From Rhodothermales bacterium (GTDB lineage: Bacteria > Bacteroidota > Rhodothermia > Rhodothermales > Bin80): a DNA stretch of 64,000 bases. Position 1 is the stretch's first letter. Every line of letters begins with the position of its first letter. The DNA is taken from NCBI GenBank assembly GCA_951812585.1, contig OX638318.1:2168380-2232379 (forward strand), written 5' to 3'. The notes beneath the pieces were generated by a model. The model was not told where the DNA came from, made no database searches, and saw only the letters and a program-made list of their open reading frames with translations. A program made the position numbers and the translations under genes. This document shows positions 47,673 to 56,699 of this stretch, piece by piece.

Positions 47673-48068
47673 ATGCACGAGACTACAGAACGCAGCGCAT
47701 ATCCGCCTCCGAGAGATTTCGAGGTCATGCGGCCCGAGTACGAAGACCTCGAGGATGGCACTTTCAAGGCGATCATTACGGTGGCACCGTACCAGGTGGA
47801 AGGCCAGAGCATCACCCGCGCGGGCGCACGCCGTGCGGCCGTCTACGAGGCTCACAGGACCTATCAGCACTACAATCCGTCGTATCAGCTGCCGTGTCCG
47901 TATCCAGACGAGTTCACAGACCAGGATGGCGTCCGCTGGAAGCGCATGAGCACGATCATGCGCGCGACCATGGGCGACTACATGTTCACAGATCAGACGG
48001 ATGAGAACGACTATGCTTCTATTCAGCAGATGCTGAACTGGGACGTGCGCCCGGTCTCTTCGCTTTAG
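47673..48068 (+). CDS. Conserved-looking hypothetical protein, 131 residues
   Basis: I do not recognise the family. From ATG 47673 the product is acidic, rich in Tyr and Asp, and has no signal peptide or membrane segment (FEVMRPEYEDLEDGTFKAII, then TRAGARRAAVYEAHRTYQHY). An upstream extension of the frame to 47448 has a non-coding look and overlaps the control region. The stop overlaps the stop of the convergent cca gene by 4 bases. It is divergent from nrdJ. Confidence 0.65.
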   Translation: MHETTERSAYPPPRDFEVMRPEYEDLEDGTFKAIITVAPYQVEGQSITRAGARRAAVYEAHRTYQHYNPSYQLPCPYPDEFTDQDGVRWKRMSTIMRATMGDYMFTDQTDENDYASIQQMLNWDVRPVSSL

Positions 48069-49681
48069 GCGTGCGCCAATGCCTGCTCCTTGATCGCGCG
48101 AATGTGCGCCAATGCCGCCGTGTGGTCCGCAGGCAGCTCCCCAAACAGGATCGCATCCTTCATTGCCTGTGAAGCGCGGCGCTCGGTCCCGCGCAGCTTT
48201 TGGACGGTCTCCTCGTACAGTGCGCCCCGCCGCACTGCATCGTCCTTGATCTGCATCAAGAGTGCGATGGCAGCACCGTGTTCATTGGGGATCTCGCCAT
48301 CCAAGATGGCTTCCTGGATGGCATCCTTGATAAGACCGACCGCAACGCCTGCCCGGATGCCGACCCGCTCCATGATTTCCTTGCCATCGATAGGCGGACG
48401 AAAATTGCGCAGATGGTCTTTGGCTTCAATGTCCGCAAACTTGTACTTCACCTTGTCAAAAGCCTGCAGGTAGCGGCGCACCTTGCCCGGGTTGCGGGAA
48501 GTGATATCGGCCTTCACCAGTATCATCAGGTCGTCGATAGCTGGGCCGGCATCGAAAAGAAGCCGCCGCACGGCCGAGTCCGTCACCTTGTCGTCCACCA
48601 GAGCCACGGGCCGGTGGTGCAGAGCAACCAGGCGCTGCACATATGCCATTCGTTCGTCCTGCGGCAGCTTCAGCTTCCTGAATATCGCGGGAATCATCCG
48701 TGCGCCGCGATCTTCGTGCCCGTGGAATGTCCAGCCTGTGCCGGGCACGTAGCGTTTTGAACGCGGCTTTCCGATGTCGTGCAGGAGCGCAGCCCAACGC
48801 AGCCATTTCCAGTTTTCTGGCGGATCATCCTGCGTTGCCGCAACGACATTATCCAGCACTTTGAGCGTGTGGTAAAAGTTGTCCTTGTGACGTTGACCGG
48901 CGATCGTTTCCACGCCTTTCAGTGCGGTCAGCTCCAAAAAAAAGCGCTCCAGAAGCCTGCCATCATCTAGAAGGCGAAGCCCGAACGAGGGCGAGGCACT
49001 CTCTATTATCCATACCAGCTCATCGGTAATGCGCTCCTGGCTGAGGATCTTCATACGGTGCGCTTCCTGACGCATCGCCTGCCCCAGGGAAGAGTCCAGC
49101 TCAAAACCCAGCTGCGCAGCAAAGCGTGCGGCACGGATCATGCGGAGCGGATCATCCGCAAAGGTCTGGCGCGGCGGGCGGGGTGTCATGATCCGCCTTA
49201 GGTCCAGGTCGCGCTGCCCGTTATGCTGATCAATCAAGTCGCCGAACCGATCTGGCAACAGGCACGCAGCCATCGCGTTGATGGTGAAGTCACGCCGCTC
49301 CAGGTCTTCCTCCAGCGTGGCGGCTTCTACGATGGGCTTGCGCGATGGCTTGCGATAGCTTTCGCGCCGCGCCGCTACAAACTCCAGCACGACCGGCTTG
49401 CCACCAACATATGTGCGCACCGCAGCGGTGCCGAAGCTGCGGTACACATGCACAGTCCGTGCACGGAGCCGCTTTGCCACGGCCTTGGCCAGGGTGATGC
49501 CCGTCCCTGCGCCCAGCGTCACAAAGTCAGCGTCAGCTGTAGGAATGCCAAGCAGTGCGTCGCGTACCAGGCCGCCGACCACATGAGCCTCGATGCCAAG
49601 CACTTCGGCCTCCTTGCCTATGTCGCGCAGCAGCTTAGCCTGCTCCAGTGCGTCCAGCACATGTGCGATGTTGTGGGTCAT
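48065..49681 (-). CDS. cca: CCA tRNA nucleotidyltransferase / poly(A) polymerase family with HD domain
   Basis: A 538-residue enzyme that adds or repairs the 3' CCA of tRNAs; it is needed here because the tRNA at 20791 lacks an encoded CCA. The nucleotidyltransferase head has VGGLVRDALLG and the catalytic carboxylates Asp50/Asp52, then the ERRDFTINAMA motif and the DDPLRMIRAARFAAQLGFE neck. An HD domain follows (ALLHDIGKP, with the later YVQRLVALHHRP). The tail is odd: residues 454-482 and 506-534 are two copies of a 29-residue unit (14 identities), the second extending the usual C-terminus. The ATG overlaps the stop of a small upstream frame. Confidence 0.93.
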   Translation of the reverse strand: MTHNIAHVLDALEQAKLLRDIGKEAEVLGIEAHVVGGLVRDALLGIPTADADFVTLGAGTGITLAKAVAKRLRARTVHVYRSFGTAAVRTYVGGKPVVLEFVAARRESYRKPSRKPIVEAATLEEDLERRDFTINAMAACLLPDRFGDLIDQHNGQRDLDLRRIMTPRPPRQTFADDPLRMIRAARFAAQLGFELDSSLGQAMRQEAHRMKILSQERITDELVWIIESASPSFGLRLLDDGRLLERFFLELTALKGVETIAGQRHKDNFYHTLKVLDNVVAATQDDPPENWKWLRWAALLHDIGKPRSKRYVPGTGWTFHGHEDRGARMIPAIFRKLKLPQDERMAYVQRLVALHHRPVALVDDKVTDSAVRRLLFDAGPAIDDLMILVKADITSRNPGKVRRYLQAFDKVKYKFADIEAKDHLRNFRPPIDGKEIMERVGIRAGVAVGLIKDAIQEAILDGEIPNEHGAAIALLMQIKDDAVRRGALYEETVQKLRGTERRASQAMKDAILFGELPADHTAALAHIRAIKEQALAHA

Positions 49682-49884
49682 GGCAGCTTATGCGAAGTAG
49701 GGTGGTACGCTTGGCCTGCGGTTGACGTTCTACGTACACATACGCGGTACCAAACGATGTACACAAAGCCCGAAGCGGTGTACGTAAGGCCCGCAGACTG
49801 CGCTGTGCGACCAATCAGCAAGATGCCGAGCAGCGGTGCCAGGGGGCATACTGCACGTCGGGATACATTGCGCGGCCCGACCAT
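49678..49884 (-). CDS. Possible small membrane protein coupled to cca
   Basis: A 68-codon frame whose TGA overlaps the cca start codon (ATGA at 49678-49681), the junction used by many real gene pairs in this genome. The middle is hydrophobic (CPLAPLLGILLIGRTAQ, then GFVYIVWYRVC), suggesting one or two membrane segments. I do not recognise a family. The 300 bases upstream (49885-50187) hold no other likely gene and should contain promoters for this transcript and for the divergent gene at 50188. Confidence 0.35.
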   Translation of the reverse strand: MVGPRNVSRRAVCPLAPLLGILLIGRTAQSAGLTYTASGFVYIVWYRVCVRRTSTAGQAYHPTSHKLP

Positions 49885-50187
49885 GCGCCGCCAAGCACGC
49901 CTTCTGAATTAGGACTGGTGTGGCGCGAGGTTCTGCGCTTGCCATGCTGCTGCCGCCCCAGCGAACTTTGGTCTTGGCCGCACCGCGTACACTCCTTGGC
50001 CTTTGCGTGACCACAGGGCGCGGATGTCTGGTCGCGACGCAGCATGCGAAACGCAGCAACGGCTGACGCGATTTTCAGTAGCAGTGCGATGGTGGTGCCT
50101 GCGCCGGGCACTGCCCGGACAAGTGACGTGCTGTGGGTATCTTGGCCAAGCATTTGAGCCATCGGAGCCTGTAGCGCCCCCATTCCC

Positions 50188-52380
50188 GTGAATGTTCTAT
50201 TGCGCCGTGCCGTGCTGCTGCTTCTCGTATGCCTTTCGGCTCGCGGAGGCAATGCTCAGCACGCTGGACCACTTGTGATCCCGAAGCTGACCGGCGAAAT
50301 CCTCATCGATGGACTAAGCGACGAAGCCGCGTGGAGCGCCGTAACGCCGTGGATTCCGACGCAGTATGAGCCGGACAACGGAGCACCCGTGACAGAAAAG
50401 ACGGAGTTCCTCGTAGCCTATGACGACGACTACGTCTACTTTGCCTTGCGCGGCTATGATCGTGATCAGGGCGGCATCCGTGCCAACACACTCTATCGGG
50501 ACCGCCTTAGCGGGGACGATCACTTTGAAATCCTGCTAGATACCTTCAATGACAATGAAACGGCCCTGCTCTTTACGACCACACCCGCAGGTATTCGCAA
50601 GGATGCGTTGATCTTCAACGATGCCAGTGGCGGCGGCATCCGCAGCGGCGGCTGGCTCAACGGCGACTTCAATACGTACTGGGATGTGGAAACCACCGTG
50701 AACGCCGATGGGTGGTTTGCGGAGGTTCGTGTGCCCGTTGCAAGTCTGCGCTTTCAGGACGATGACGAAGAAGTGGTCATGGGCATTGCGCTCCAACGCA
50801 AGATTGCACGCAAGACCGAGCGTGTTGTCTTTCCGCCGGTTGAACCGGTCAACGACTGGGCATTTTTGAAGCCTTCGCTGGCGCAAAAGATTGTCTTTCG
50901 GGGCCTGCGCCCCAGGAAGCCGCTGTACGTAACCGGGTATGGACTAGGAGGAATCGACCATACTCAGGACGGACAAACCCCAGCCCGGACTTCCCTGGAA
51001 GGCGGGGTGGATGTGAAGTACGGCGTGACCAACAACTTGACGCTCGATGCAACCCTCAACACGGACTTTGCGCAGGTGGAAGCGGACGATCAGCAGATCA
51101 ACCTGACCCGTTTCTCGCTGTTCTTTCCCGAAAAGCGCCAGTTCTTTCAGGAACGATCGGGAATCTTTGACTTTCGCGTGGGACGGCTGAGTCGTCTCTT
51201 CCATAGTCGCCGCATAGGATTGACAGACGACGGCACGCCCGTTCCACTCTGGGGAGGTACGCGGCTGGTAGGACGCCTCGGCCTTTGGGACATTGGACTC
51301 CTGAATATGCAGACCCGCAAGAGTGGCGATCGGCCATCAGAGAACTTTGGCGTCCTTCGTGCGCGCCGCCAGGCCTGGAATGCGTACTCCTATGCCGGCG
51401 CGATGGCGACGAGCCGCATTGGACCCGACGGGCAATACAACGTAGCCTACGGACTCGATATGGTGGCACGACTGCGTGGGGATGACTACCTGACCGTGCA
51501 GTGGGCGCAGTCTTTTGCTGATTCCCTGCCTTCCAGCTTCGAGAAGCTCAACAACGGGCGCTTCACCATTGAGCTGCAGCGCCGACGCCGGTCCGGTTGG
51601 GGGTACAGCACCACCGTGGCCTGGGCCGGCAGGCGCTACGATCCGGGCATAGGATTTACGCAGCGCAACAATTTCACACTCCTGGATGACGCCGTATCCT
51701 ATACCTGGCTCATGCCGGAGTCTTCCAGGCTCATCTGGCACCAGGTTGCTATGGAAGGATTTGCGTTTGTCCGAAACGTCAGCGGCGCTATCGAATCGCT
51801 GGAGGTCGGCCCCGAATGGGAGTTTTCTGCCAAAAGCGGCGCAGGAGGGAGCGTGGCCTTCAAGCTGCTCTATGAGGACCTGGACAGCCCGTTTGCGCTG
51901 TCTGATCAGGTGCATGTGCCGGCGGGACGGTACACGTTCTTTCAGGGCCGCGCCAGATACAGCGTATCGCACACGAGTCTGATTCAACTCCGTCCTGAGG
52001 TTGCGGCGGGCACATTCTATGATGGCACAGAGCTGTCCATCGGCGCTTCGCCGGTCTGGTACATTTCGCGCCACCTGGAGCTGGCAGGGTCGTACCGGTA
52101 TACCCGCATACGCTTCGCCGAGCGCGATGGGCAGTTTGATGCCCACCTGGCACGCCTCCGCATTGGGACCGCGCTTAACACCAGCGTGTCAGCCAACGCC
52201 TTTCTCCAGTACAACAGCGCGGTCCACACCGTGAGCGCCAATGTGCGCTTTCGGTACAACTTCCGTGAGGGCAACGACCTCTGGCTGGTCTACAACACCA
52301 CAGGGTTTACCCGGCACCAAGGGGAGCCGATGGACCGCGAAGCGTTGCTCATCAAGTACACGCACACCCTGCAGCGCTGA
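50188..52380 (+). CDS. DUF5916 outer-membrane barrel with CBM9-like N-terminal domain
   Basis: A 730-residue exported protein; the signal peptide ends near residue 24 (ARGGNAQ). Residues about 30-220 form a CBM9-like domain (LTGEILIDGLSDEAAWSAV, DDDYVYFALRGYDRD, GWFAEVRVPVASLRF). The remainder matches DUF5916 beta-barrels: LTLDATLNTDFAQVEADDQQ and FSLFFPEKRQFFQERSGIF are the family hallmark. It should lie in the outer membrane. The function is unknown; family members are widespread in Bacteroidota. It is followed 2 bases later by the flavoprotein gene, so the pair is likely co-transcribed. Confidence 0.9.
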   Translation: MNVLLRRAVLLLLVCLSARGGNAQHAGPLVIPKLTGEILIDGLSDEAAWSAVTPWIPTQYEPDNGAPVTEKTEFLVAYDDDYVYFALRGYDRDQGGIRANTLYRDRLSGDDHFEILLDTFNDNETALLFTTTPAGIRKDALIFNDASGGGIRSGGWLNGDFNTYWDVETTVNADGWFAEVRVPVASLRFQDDDEEVVMGIALQRKIARKTERVVFPPVEPVNDWAFLKPSLAQKIVFRGLRPRKPLYVTGYGLGGIDHTQDGQTPARTSLEGGVDVKYGVTNNLTLDATLNTDFAQVEADDQQINLTRFSLFFPEKRQFFQERSGIFDFRVGRLSRLFHSRRIGLTDDGTPVPLWGGTRLVGRLGLWDIGLLNMQTRKSGDRPSENFGVLRARRQAWNAYSYAGAMATSRIGPDGQYNVAYGLDMVARLRGDDYLTVQWAQSFADSLPSSFEKLNNGRFTIELQRRRRSGWGYSTTVAWAGRRYDPGIGFTQRNNFTLLDDAVSYTWLMPESSRLIWHQVAMEGFAFVRNVSGAIESLEVGPEWEFSAKSGAGGSVAFKLLYEDLDSPFALSDQVHVPAGRYTFFQGRARYSVSHTSLIQLRPEVAAGTFYDGTELSIGASPVWYISRHLELAGSYRYTRIRFAERDGQFDAHLARLRIGTALNTSVSANAFLQYNSAVHTVSANVRFRYNFREGNDLWLVYNTTGFTRHQGEPMDREALLIKYTHTLQR

Positions 52381-52382
52381 CT

Positions 52383-53798
52383 GTGTTGGCTTGCGATTAC
52401 GACATGATCGTACTCGGCGGCGGCGCGGCGGGGCTGACCATGAGCGCCATCGCGGCGCGCCTCGGTGCCCGGACCCTGCTGGTGGAGCGGCATCGGCTCG
52501 GCGGCGACTGCACCTGGACCGGCTGCATTCCCAGCAAGTCGCTGATCCACGCGGCCCGTTCACACCGCCGCGATTTCGCAGCGGTCATGGAAGCGCTGCG
52601 CGCCGTGCGGCAGCGCATCTACGAAGACGCCGATGCACCGGGCGTGTACGAACGTATGGGCGTGCATGTGCAGTTTGGCAGTGCACAGTTTGCTTCGCGG
52701 CGTGCCGTGCTGATCAGCGATGGCGTCCACAGCACGCAGGTCACGGGCCGCTATTGCACCATTGCTACGGGTGCAGCGCCCCGATTGCCGCCCATCGAGG
52801 GCCTGGCGGCACTTCCGTATTACACGACCGAAACCATCTTCGAAATCACTGCGCTGCCTAGGCGGCTGGGCATCATAGGCGGCGGGTATGCTGGCATCGA
52901 GCTCGGGCAGGCCTTTGCGCGGCTGGGCAGCACCGTAACGATCTGGGAAAGAGCGCCGCAGATCCTTCCAGCTGAAGACCCGGAGCTGGTGCAGCAGCTG
53001 CGGACTCAGCTCCAGAAAGAAGGCCTTAAGATCAGAGTTGGTAGCCCCGTCGTGCGCGCAACGCGGTCGGGCCCGCTCATCGCCGTTCACACCGACGACG
53101 ATAGTCGGGAGGTGGACGTGCTCCTGGTAGCGACGGGCCGCCGCCCTGCGACGGACAAGCTCAACCTGGCAGCCGCAGGTGTTGGGCACAGTGCACAGGG
53201 CGTATTCATCAACAGCCGCTGCCGGACCAGCGCTCCTCGGATCTATGCAGTGGGCGACGTTACGGGCCTGCCGCAGTTCACGCACGCCGGTGAACACATG
53301 GCCAAGGTCGCTGCTGCCAACGCGTTGCTGAAGCTGCCACTGCGCGTCCATGCGGATGCATTTCCAAGGGTCCTGTTTGCCGATCCGGAGCTGGCGCGCG
53401 TAGGCCTCACGGAAGCGGTGCTGAGGCGCCGAAACATTCCTTACCGGACCTACCGGTTTCCGTTCAGCAGGTTGGATCGCGCGATTGTGGATGGCCGTGA
53501 ACAGGGACAGATCAAGATTTTCGCAAGTCGCAGGCGCGGCAAGATTCTCGGCGCTGCCATCCTCGGCTATGCGGCGGGAGAGCTCATCTGCGAGTTTGCG
53601 CTAGCCTTGCGGCAGGGGCTCACGCTTCGCCAGATATCGGACACCATCCACCCTTATCCCACGTACGGCCTCGGCGTACGTCGCGCGGCAGATCAGTGGT
53701 ACGTGCAGCATTTTCCGGCGCGCCTTATGCGCGCCTGGAGCTGCCTGCGCAGGTTTCAAGGGCATGTGCGGCGCAGCGAGCCAGGCGAGATCCTGTAG
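52383..53798 (+). CDS. Pyridine nucleotide-disulfide oxidoreductase (MerA/Lpd-like flavoprotein)
   Basis: A 471-residue FAD enzyme of the mercuric reductase/dihydrolipoamide dehydrogenase class. FAD motif GGGAAGLTMSAIAARLGA, redox-active disulfide GGDCTWTGCIPSKS, NAD motif GIIGGGYAGIELGQAFARLG and the second FAD motif IYAVGDVTGLPQFTHAG are intact. The C-terminal catalytic His-Glu pair of Lpd (usually HxHPTxxE) reads HPYPTYGL, so the base His is Tyr and the Glu is Leu, arguing against lipoamide or glutathione as substrate. It starts at GTG 52383. The substrate is unknown. Confidence 0.88.
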   Translation: MLACDYDMIVLGGGAAGLTMSAIAARLGARTLLVERHRLGGDCTWTGCIPSKSLIHAARSHRRDFAAVMEALRAVRQRIYEDADAPGVYERMGVHVQFGSAQFASRRAVLISDGVHSTQVTGRYCTIATGAAPRLPPIEGLAALPYYTTETIFEITALPRRLGIIGGGYAGIELGQAFARLGSTVTIWERAPQILPAEDPELVQQLRTQLQKEGLKIRVGSPVVRATRSGPLIAVHTDDDSREVDVLLVATGRRPATDKLNLAAAGVGHSAQGVFINSRCRTSAPRIYAVGDVTGLPQFTHAGEHMAKVAAANALLKLPLRVHADAFPRVLFADPELARVGLTEAVLRRRNIPYRTYRFPFSRLDRAIVDGREQGQIKIFASRRRGKILGAAILGYAAGELICEFALALRQGLTLRQISDTIHPYPTYGLGVRRAADQWYVQHFPARLMRAWSCLRRFQGHVRRSEPGEIL

Positions 53799-53814
53799 CC
53801 GCGCGCCCAAGCCA

Positions 53815-56436
53815 TCAGCGCATAACCACTACGCTTCGGGTAAAGTGGTGCACGCGCTTGTCGGCACCGTCAACCGTCAGCTGCAGCATGTATACACCCG
53901 GAGCCAGAAGCGGCCGCAGCTTGAACGTGTTGCTGCCTGGGCTGGCCAGGAGGGGCGCGCTTTGAAGGACGCGGCGCCCCAGTATATCGTACAGGTTTGC
54001 CGTGACCTGCGCTGGGCCCGGTGCTGCCAAGTCAATGCTCACCACATCCACAAAGGGGTTCGGATAGACGGACTGCAGTACGGGTGCAGCAGGCAGCGCG
54101 TGGTCGCCCGCGACGCTGGTAGGGTTTGATTTTCTGATGTGTAGGGTATTCAGGTTGCAATCGTCTCCGGTGATGAGCACCTTCAGAACGTGCGTGCCTG
54201 CCGTGAGGGCGACATCGGACAGGGTGCGCGTCTGCCAGGCCTGCCAGCCTCCTGTATTGCCCACTTCCACATCGCCATCATGGAGGGGCTGGTCGTTAAG
54301 CAGCAGTCGAAACTTGCCGCCATCAACCGCACTGGCGACGCGCATGATAAAGTCATAGTCAGCATCCTCGTCCACCGTCACGGTGTACGTCATCCACTCC
54401 AGGCGCTTCGTCCATCCCACGTTGTACCCAATGCCCGTGGTATCGGTGGAAAATTCAATGTCCACGCCATCATTGCGGTACTTGGTGCCATTATTGCCAC
54501 CACCGGGCGAGCCCGAGGTGGCCATCACATCGCTGTCCTGATAGGTCACGCTGTTGTTGCCGATATCGTAATCAGCGAACGCGATAACGCCCGGAATGGT
54601 GTGATTCTTAACAGGTATGCGTGCCATCCCAAAGTCAGGGTTAAGCAGCGACTCCAAAAGACCGCGATTGACCCTGCAGGAATCGATGTGCAGACTCCGG
54701 GCCATGGCGAAGAGCGCATCACGCGCAAACTCCAGCGTGGGTTTAGGGGCATTGCCCTGCCAGTACTTCACGACTGCGTCGTACCCAGGCGCATAGGGTG
54801 CAGAAAGGGGACTGGTCGTGGTTTCGAGCTTTTTGTGGGTCCACCAGTTCACGCCGATGTTGTGCGTATCCATGAGCTTGGTTACCTCATAGAACCACGG
54901 ATTGGAGTTCTCCCCGGTCTCGCCCAGCCATAACGGGGTGTCCTGCCGGTCGCGAAGGTCGAGCAGATACTGGATGGAATTCTGGCCAGTGCCATTCCAG
55001 TACTTATGGAACGCGTACACGGTCTTATCCCCCAGGTGCGGCTCCAGATCGCCGAAGGTGGTCGCCCAGTAGTTGCCTTCGATAAAGAACAAGTGGTTGG
55101 GATCTATTGGTCGCACGGCGGCGATGATCTTCTCGTAGAGCGTTCGCAAATCGGCCGATTCCACCCTTGGATCACTGTCCGGCGTCACGGGCTCGTTGAT
55201 AAAGTCGTAGCCAATGATGAGCGGATCACTGGCATACCGGCGCGCAATCTCGCGCCAGATCTTGATGGTCTGTGGCCAGTAGATTTCGGGCTCTGTCCAT
55301 AGCCGCGCTTCGCCGTCGCTGTCCGCGATGCCGCCCTCGCTTTGGGCACCCGGCGCTGCGTGCATGTCGAGTATCACCCGAAGCCCGTATGTGCGGCACC
55401 AGTCCAGGAAGACATCCAGGAAGTCGAATCCGTCTTCCTTGAATAAATCGGTGTCCGGGTCGTAGTAGTCACGGTAGTGAAACGGCAGTCGGAGGTGATC
55501 GAAGCCCCATTGCCTGATGGTTGCAATGTCTTTTTCGGCGACGAAGTTTTCGCGGAAGAGCCGGTAGAACTCATCCGTATTGGCCTCGCCGATGAGCTCG
55601 ATGATCTGCTCGCGAATCGCGGTCGGACCGTCGGGCCTGCCTTCGGTGTGAATGTCGAACATGTACCCCTCGGGGACAAACCAGCCGCCCAGCCCCAGGC
55701 CCTTGATCTGGGCGGGATCTCCGTTCTCGTCCAGGATTTCCTTGCCGTCCGTGTTGTAGTAGCCTGCACTTGGGATCTCTACCTTGAGAAGTTCAAACTT
55801 GAAGGTGCCGAGCGGTGTTACCACCCCGTTCACCAGAAACGGGCCTGTTTCCAGGCGCGAGATGTTCTCAGGCGGATTGGTCGGGTCGTTTGCAGAGGTA
55901 AAGGTTGGGCCGCTGTCTGTGCCGGCATCGTAGGCGAAGGCGTCCACGACCAGTGTGTCCACCCAATATCCATCCTGAATCAGCGATAGCTCGCGCGTGC
56001 CTACGAACCAGTCCGGACTGGGTGCCACCATGCTGGTGATGGTCACCAGGGGCCAGAAGGGATCCATCTCGATTTCGATGACCCTGGTCCCGGGAGAATT
56101 GCCAATGCCGCCCCCGTCAACCACTTTGTAGGCGTGTCCATCCGAAATGGCCTGGTTCACCTCCGAGCGCAGTGCCGCTTTCTGGCCCAGCTCAGACATG
56201 TTCTTGATGCCCAGCGAGGCCAGCTGTCCCGGCTCCCAGAACACGACGTTGGTGTTGTGGGACCCGCCGATCAGCCCCGAAAAGTGCGGGTTGGGCGGAA
56301 AGTCCTGTGGATGAGTGGTGGCGCTCCACGTTGCATTGAAGGTTACGCGATAAGTGGCGGTCCCTTGCGCGTGTGCGCGCTCCACGCCCGCCGCCAGTAT
56401 CGCGAGCGCAAATACGAGGAACGAAAATCGACTCAT
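53815..56436 (-). CDS. Secreted Spondin_N - GH5 glycosidase - CBM6/35 - T9SS sorting domain protein
   Basis: An 873-residue exported enzyme. After the signal peptide (AGVERAHAQ) residues about 25-205 match the Spondin N-terminal domain (TFNATWSATTHPQDFP, HFSGLIGGSHN, FWEPG). Residues about 230-560 are a GH5 cellulase-type barrel: acid/base Glu415 in YDFINEP and nucleophile Glu506 in LWLGETGE, with HLRLPFHYRDY and HKYWNGTG. About 630-770 is a CBM6/CBM35-like jelly roll (PGVIAFADYD, GTKYRNDGVDIEF). The last 85 residues are a T9SS type A sorting domain (QSVYPNPFVDVVSIDL, LYDILGRRVL). It is probably secreted to the surface to cut a beta-glucan or mannan; exact specificity is unknown. Confidence 0.9.
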   Translation of the reverse strand: MSRFSFLVFALAILAAGVERAHAQGTATYRVTFNATWSATTHPQDFPPNPHFSGLIGGSHNTNVVFWEPGQLASLGIKNMSELGQKAALRSEVNQAISDGHAYKVVDGGGIGNSPGTRVIEIEMDPFWPLVTITSMVAPSPDWFVGTRELSLIQDGYWVDTLVVDAFAYDAGTDSGPTFTSANDPTNPPENISRLETGPFLVNGVVTPLGTFKFELLKVEIPSAGYYNTDGKEILDENGDPAQIKGLGLGGWFVPEGYMFDIHTEGRPDGPTAIREQIIELIGEANTDEFYRLFRENFVAEKDIATIRQWGFDHLRLPFHYRDYYDPDTDLFKEDGFDFLDVFLDWCRTYGLRVILDMHAAPGAQSEGGIADSDGEARLWTEPEIYWPQTIKIWREIARRYASDPLIIGYDFINEPVTPDSDPRVESADLRTLYEKIIAAVRPIDPNHLFFIEGNYWATTFGDLEPHLGDKTVYAFHKYWNGTGQNSIQYLLDLRDRQDTPLWLGETGENSNPWFYEVTKLMDTHNIGVNWWTHKKLETTTSPLSAPYAPGYDAVVKYWQGNAPKPTLEFARDALFAMARSLHIDSCRVNRGLLESLLNPDFGMARIPVKNHTIPGVIAFADYDIGNNSVTYQDSDVMATSGSPGGGNNGTKYRNDGVDIEFSTDTTGIGYNVGWTKRLEWMTYTVTVDEDADYDFIMRVASAVDGGKFRLLLNDQPLHDGDVEVGNTGGWQAWQTRTLSDVALTAGTHVLKVLITGDDCNLNTLHIRKSNPTSVAGDHALPAAPVLQSVYPNPFVDVVSIDLAAPGPAQVTANLYDILGRRVLQSAPLLASPGSNTFKLRPLLAPGVYMLQLTVDGADKRVHHFTRSVVVMR

Positions 56437-56459
56437 GGAAGATCGAAATTGGTGGGGGA

Positions 56460-56699
56460 TTATAAAGATGGCTTGACGGCGGACGCGCCTTCCGCGACCT
56501 TTCCGTCTGTGACAGACCGACTCTGAAGCTTCTCCAATGCCACCCGGGCGGCGGGGTTCTTGGGCCGGAGCAGCACCCGCGCCATGTCGGATATCTTCAC
56601 GCCCTTGTAGCGGGGATTAGTGGCTTGCGCATCGAACGGCTGCCCATCTAGCTTCCTCCCTGAATCTGTAATTTCGCGTGAAGGTAGGCCATTCCCCGA
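56460..56699 (-). other. Small coding-like frame without a start codon, 3' of the methyltransferase
   Basis: An open frame that reads convincingly as protein (GQPFDAQATNPRYKGVKISD, then ARVLLRPKNPAARVALEKLQ) and ends at TAA 56460-56462. No ATG, GTG or TTG lies before the internal Met in KISDMARV. A GGAGG followed by ATG (56647-56645) sits at the right place but in another frame, giving only 16 codons. It looks like a small gene broken by a frameshift, or a product made by frameshifting. I do not recognise the family. Confidence 0.4.
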
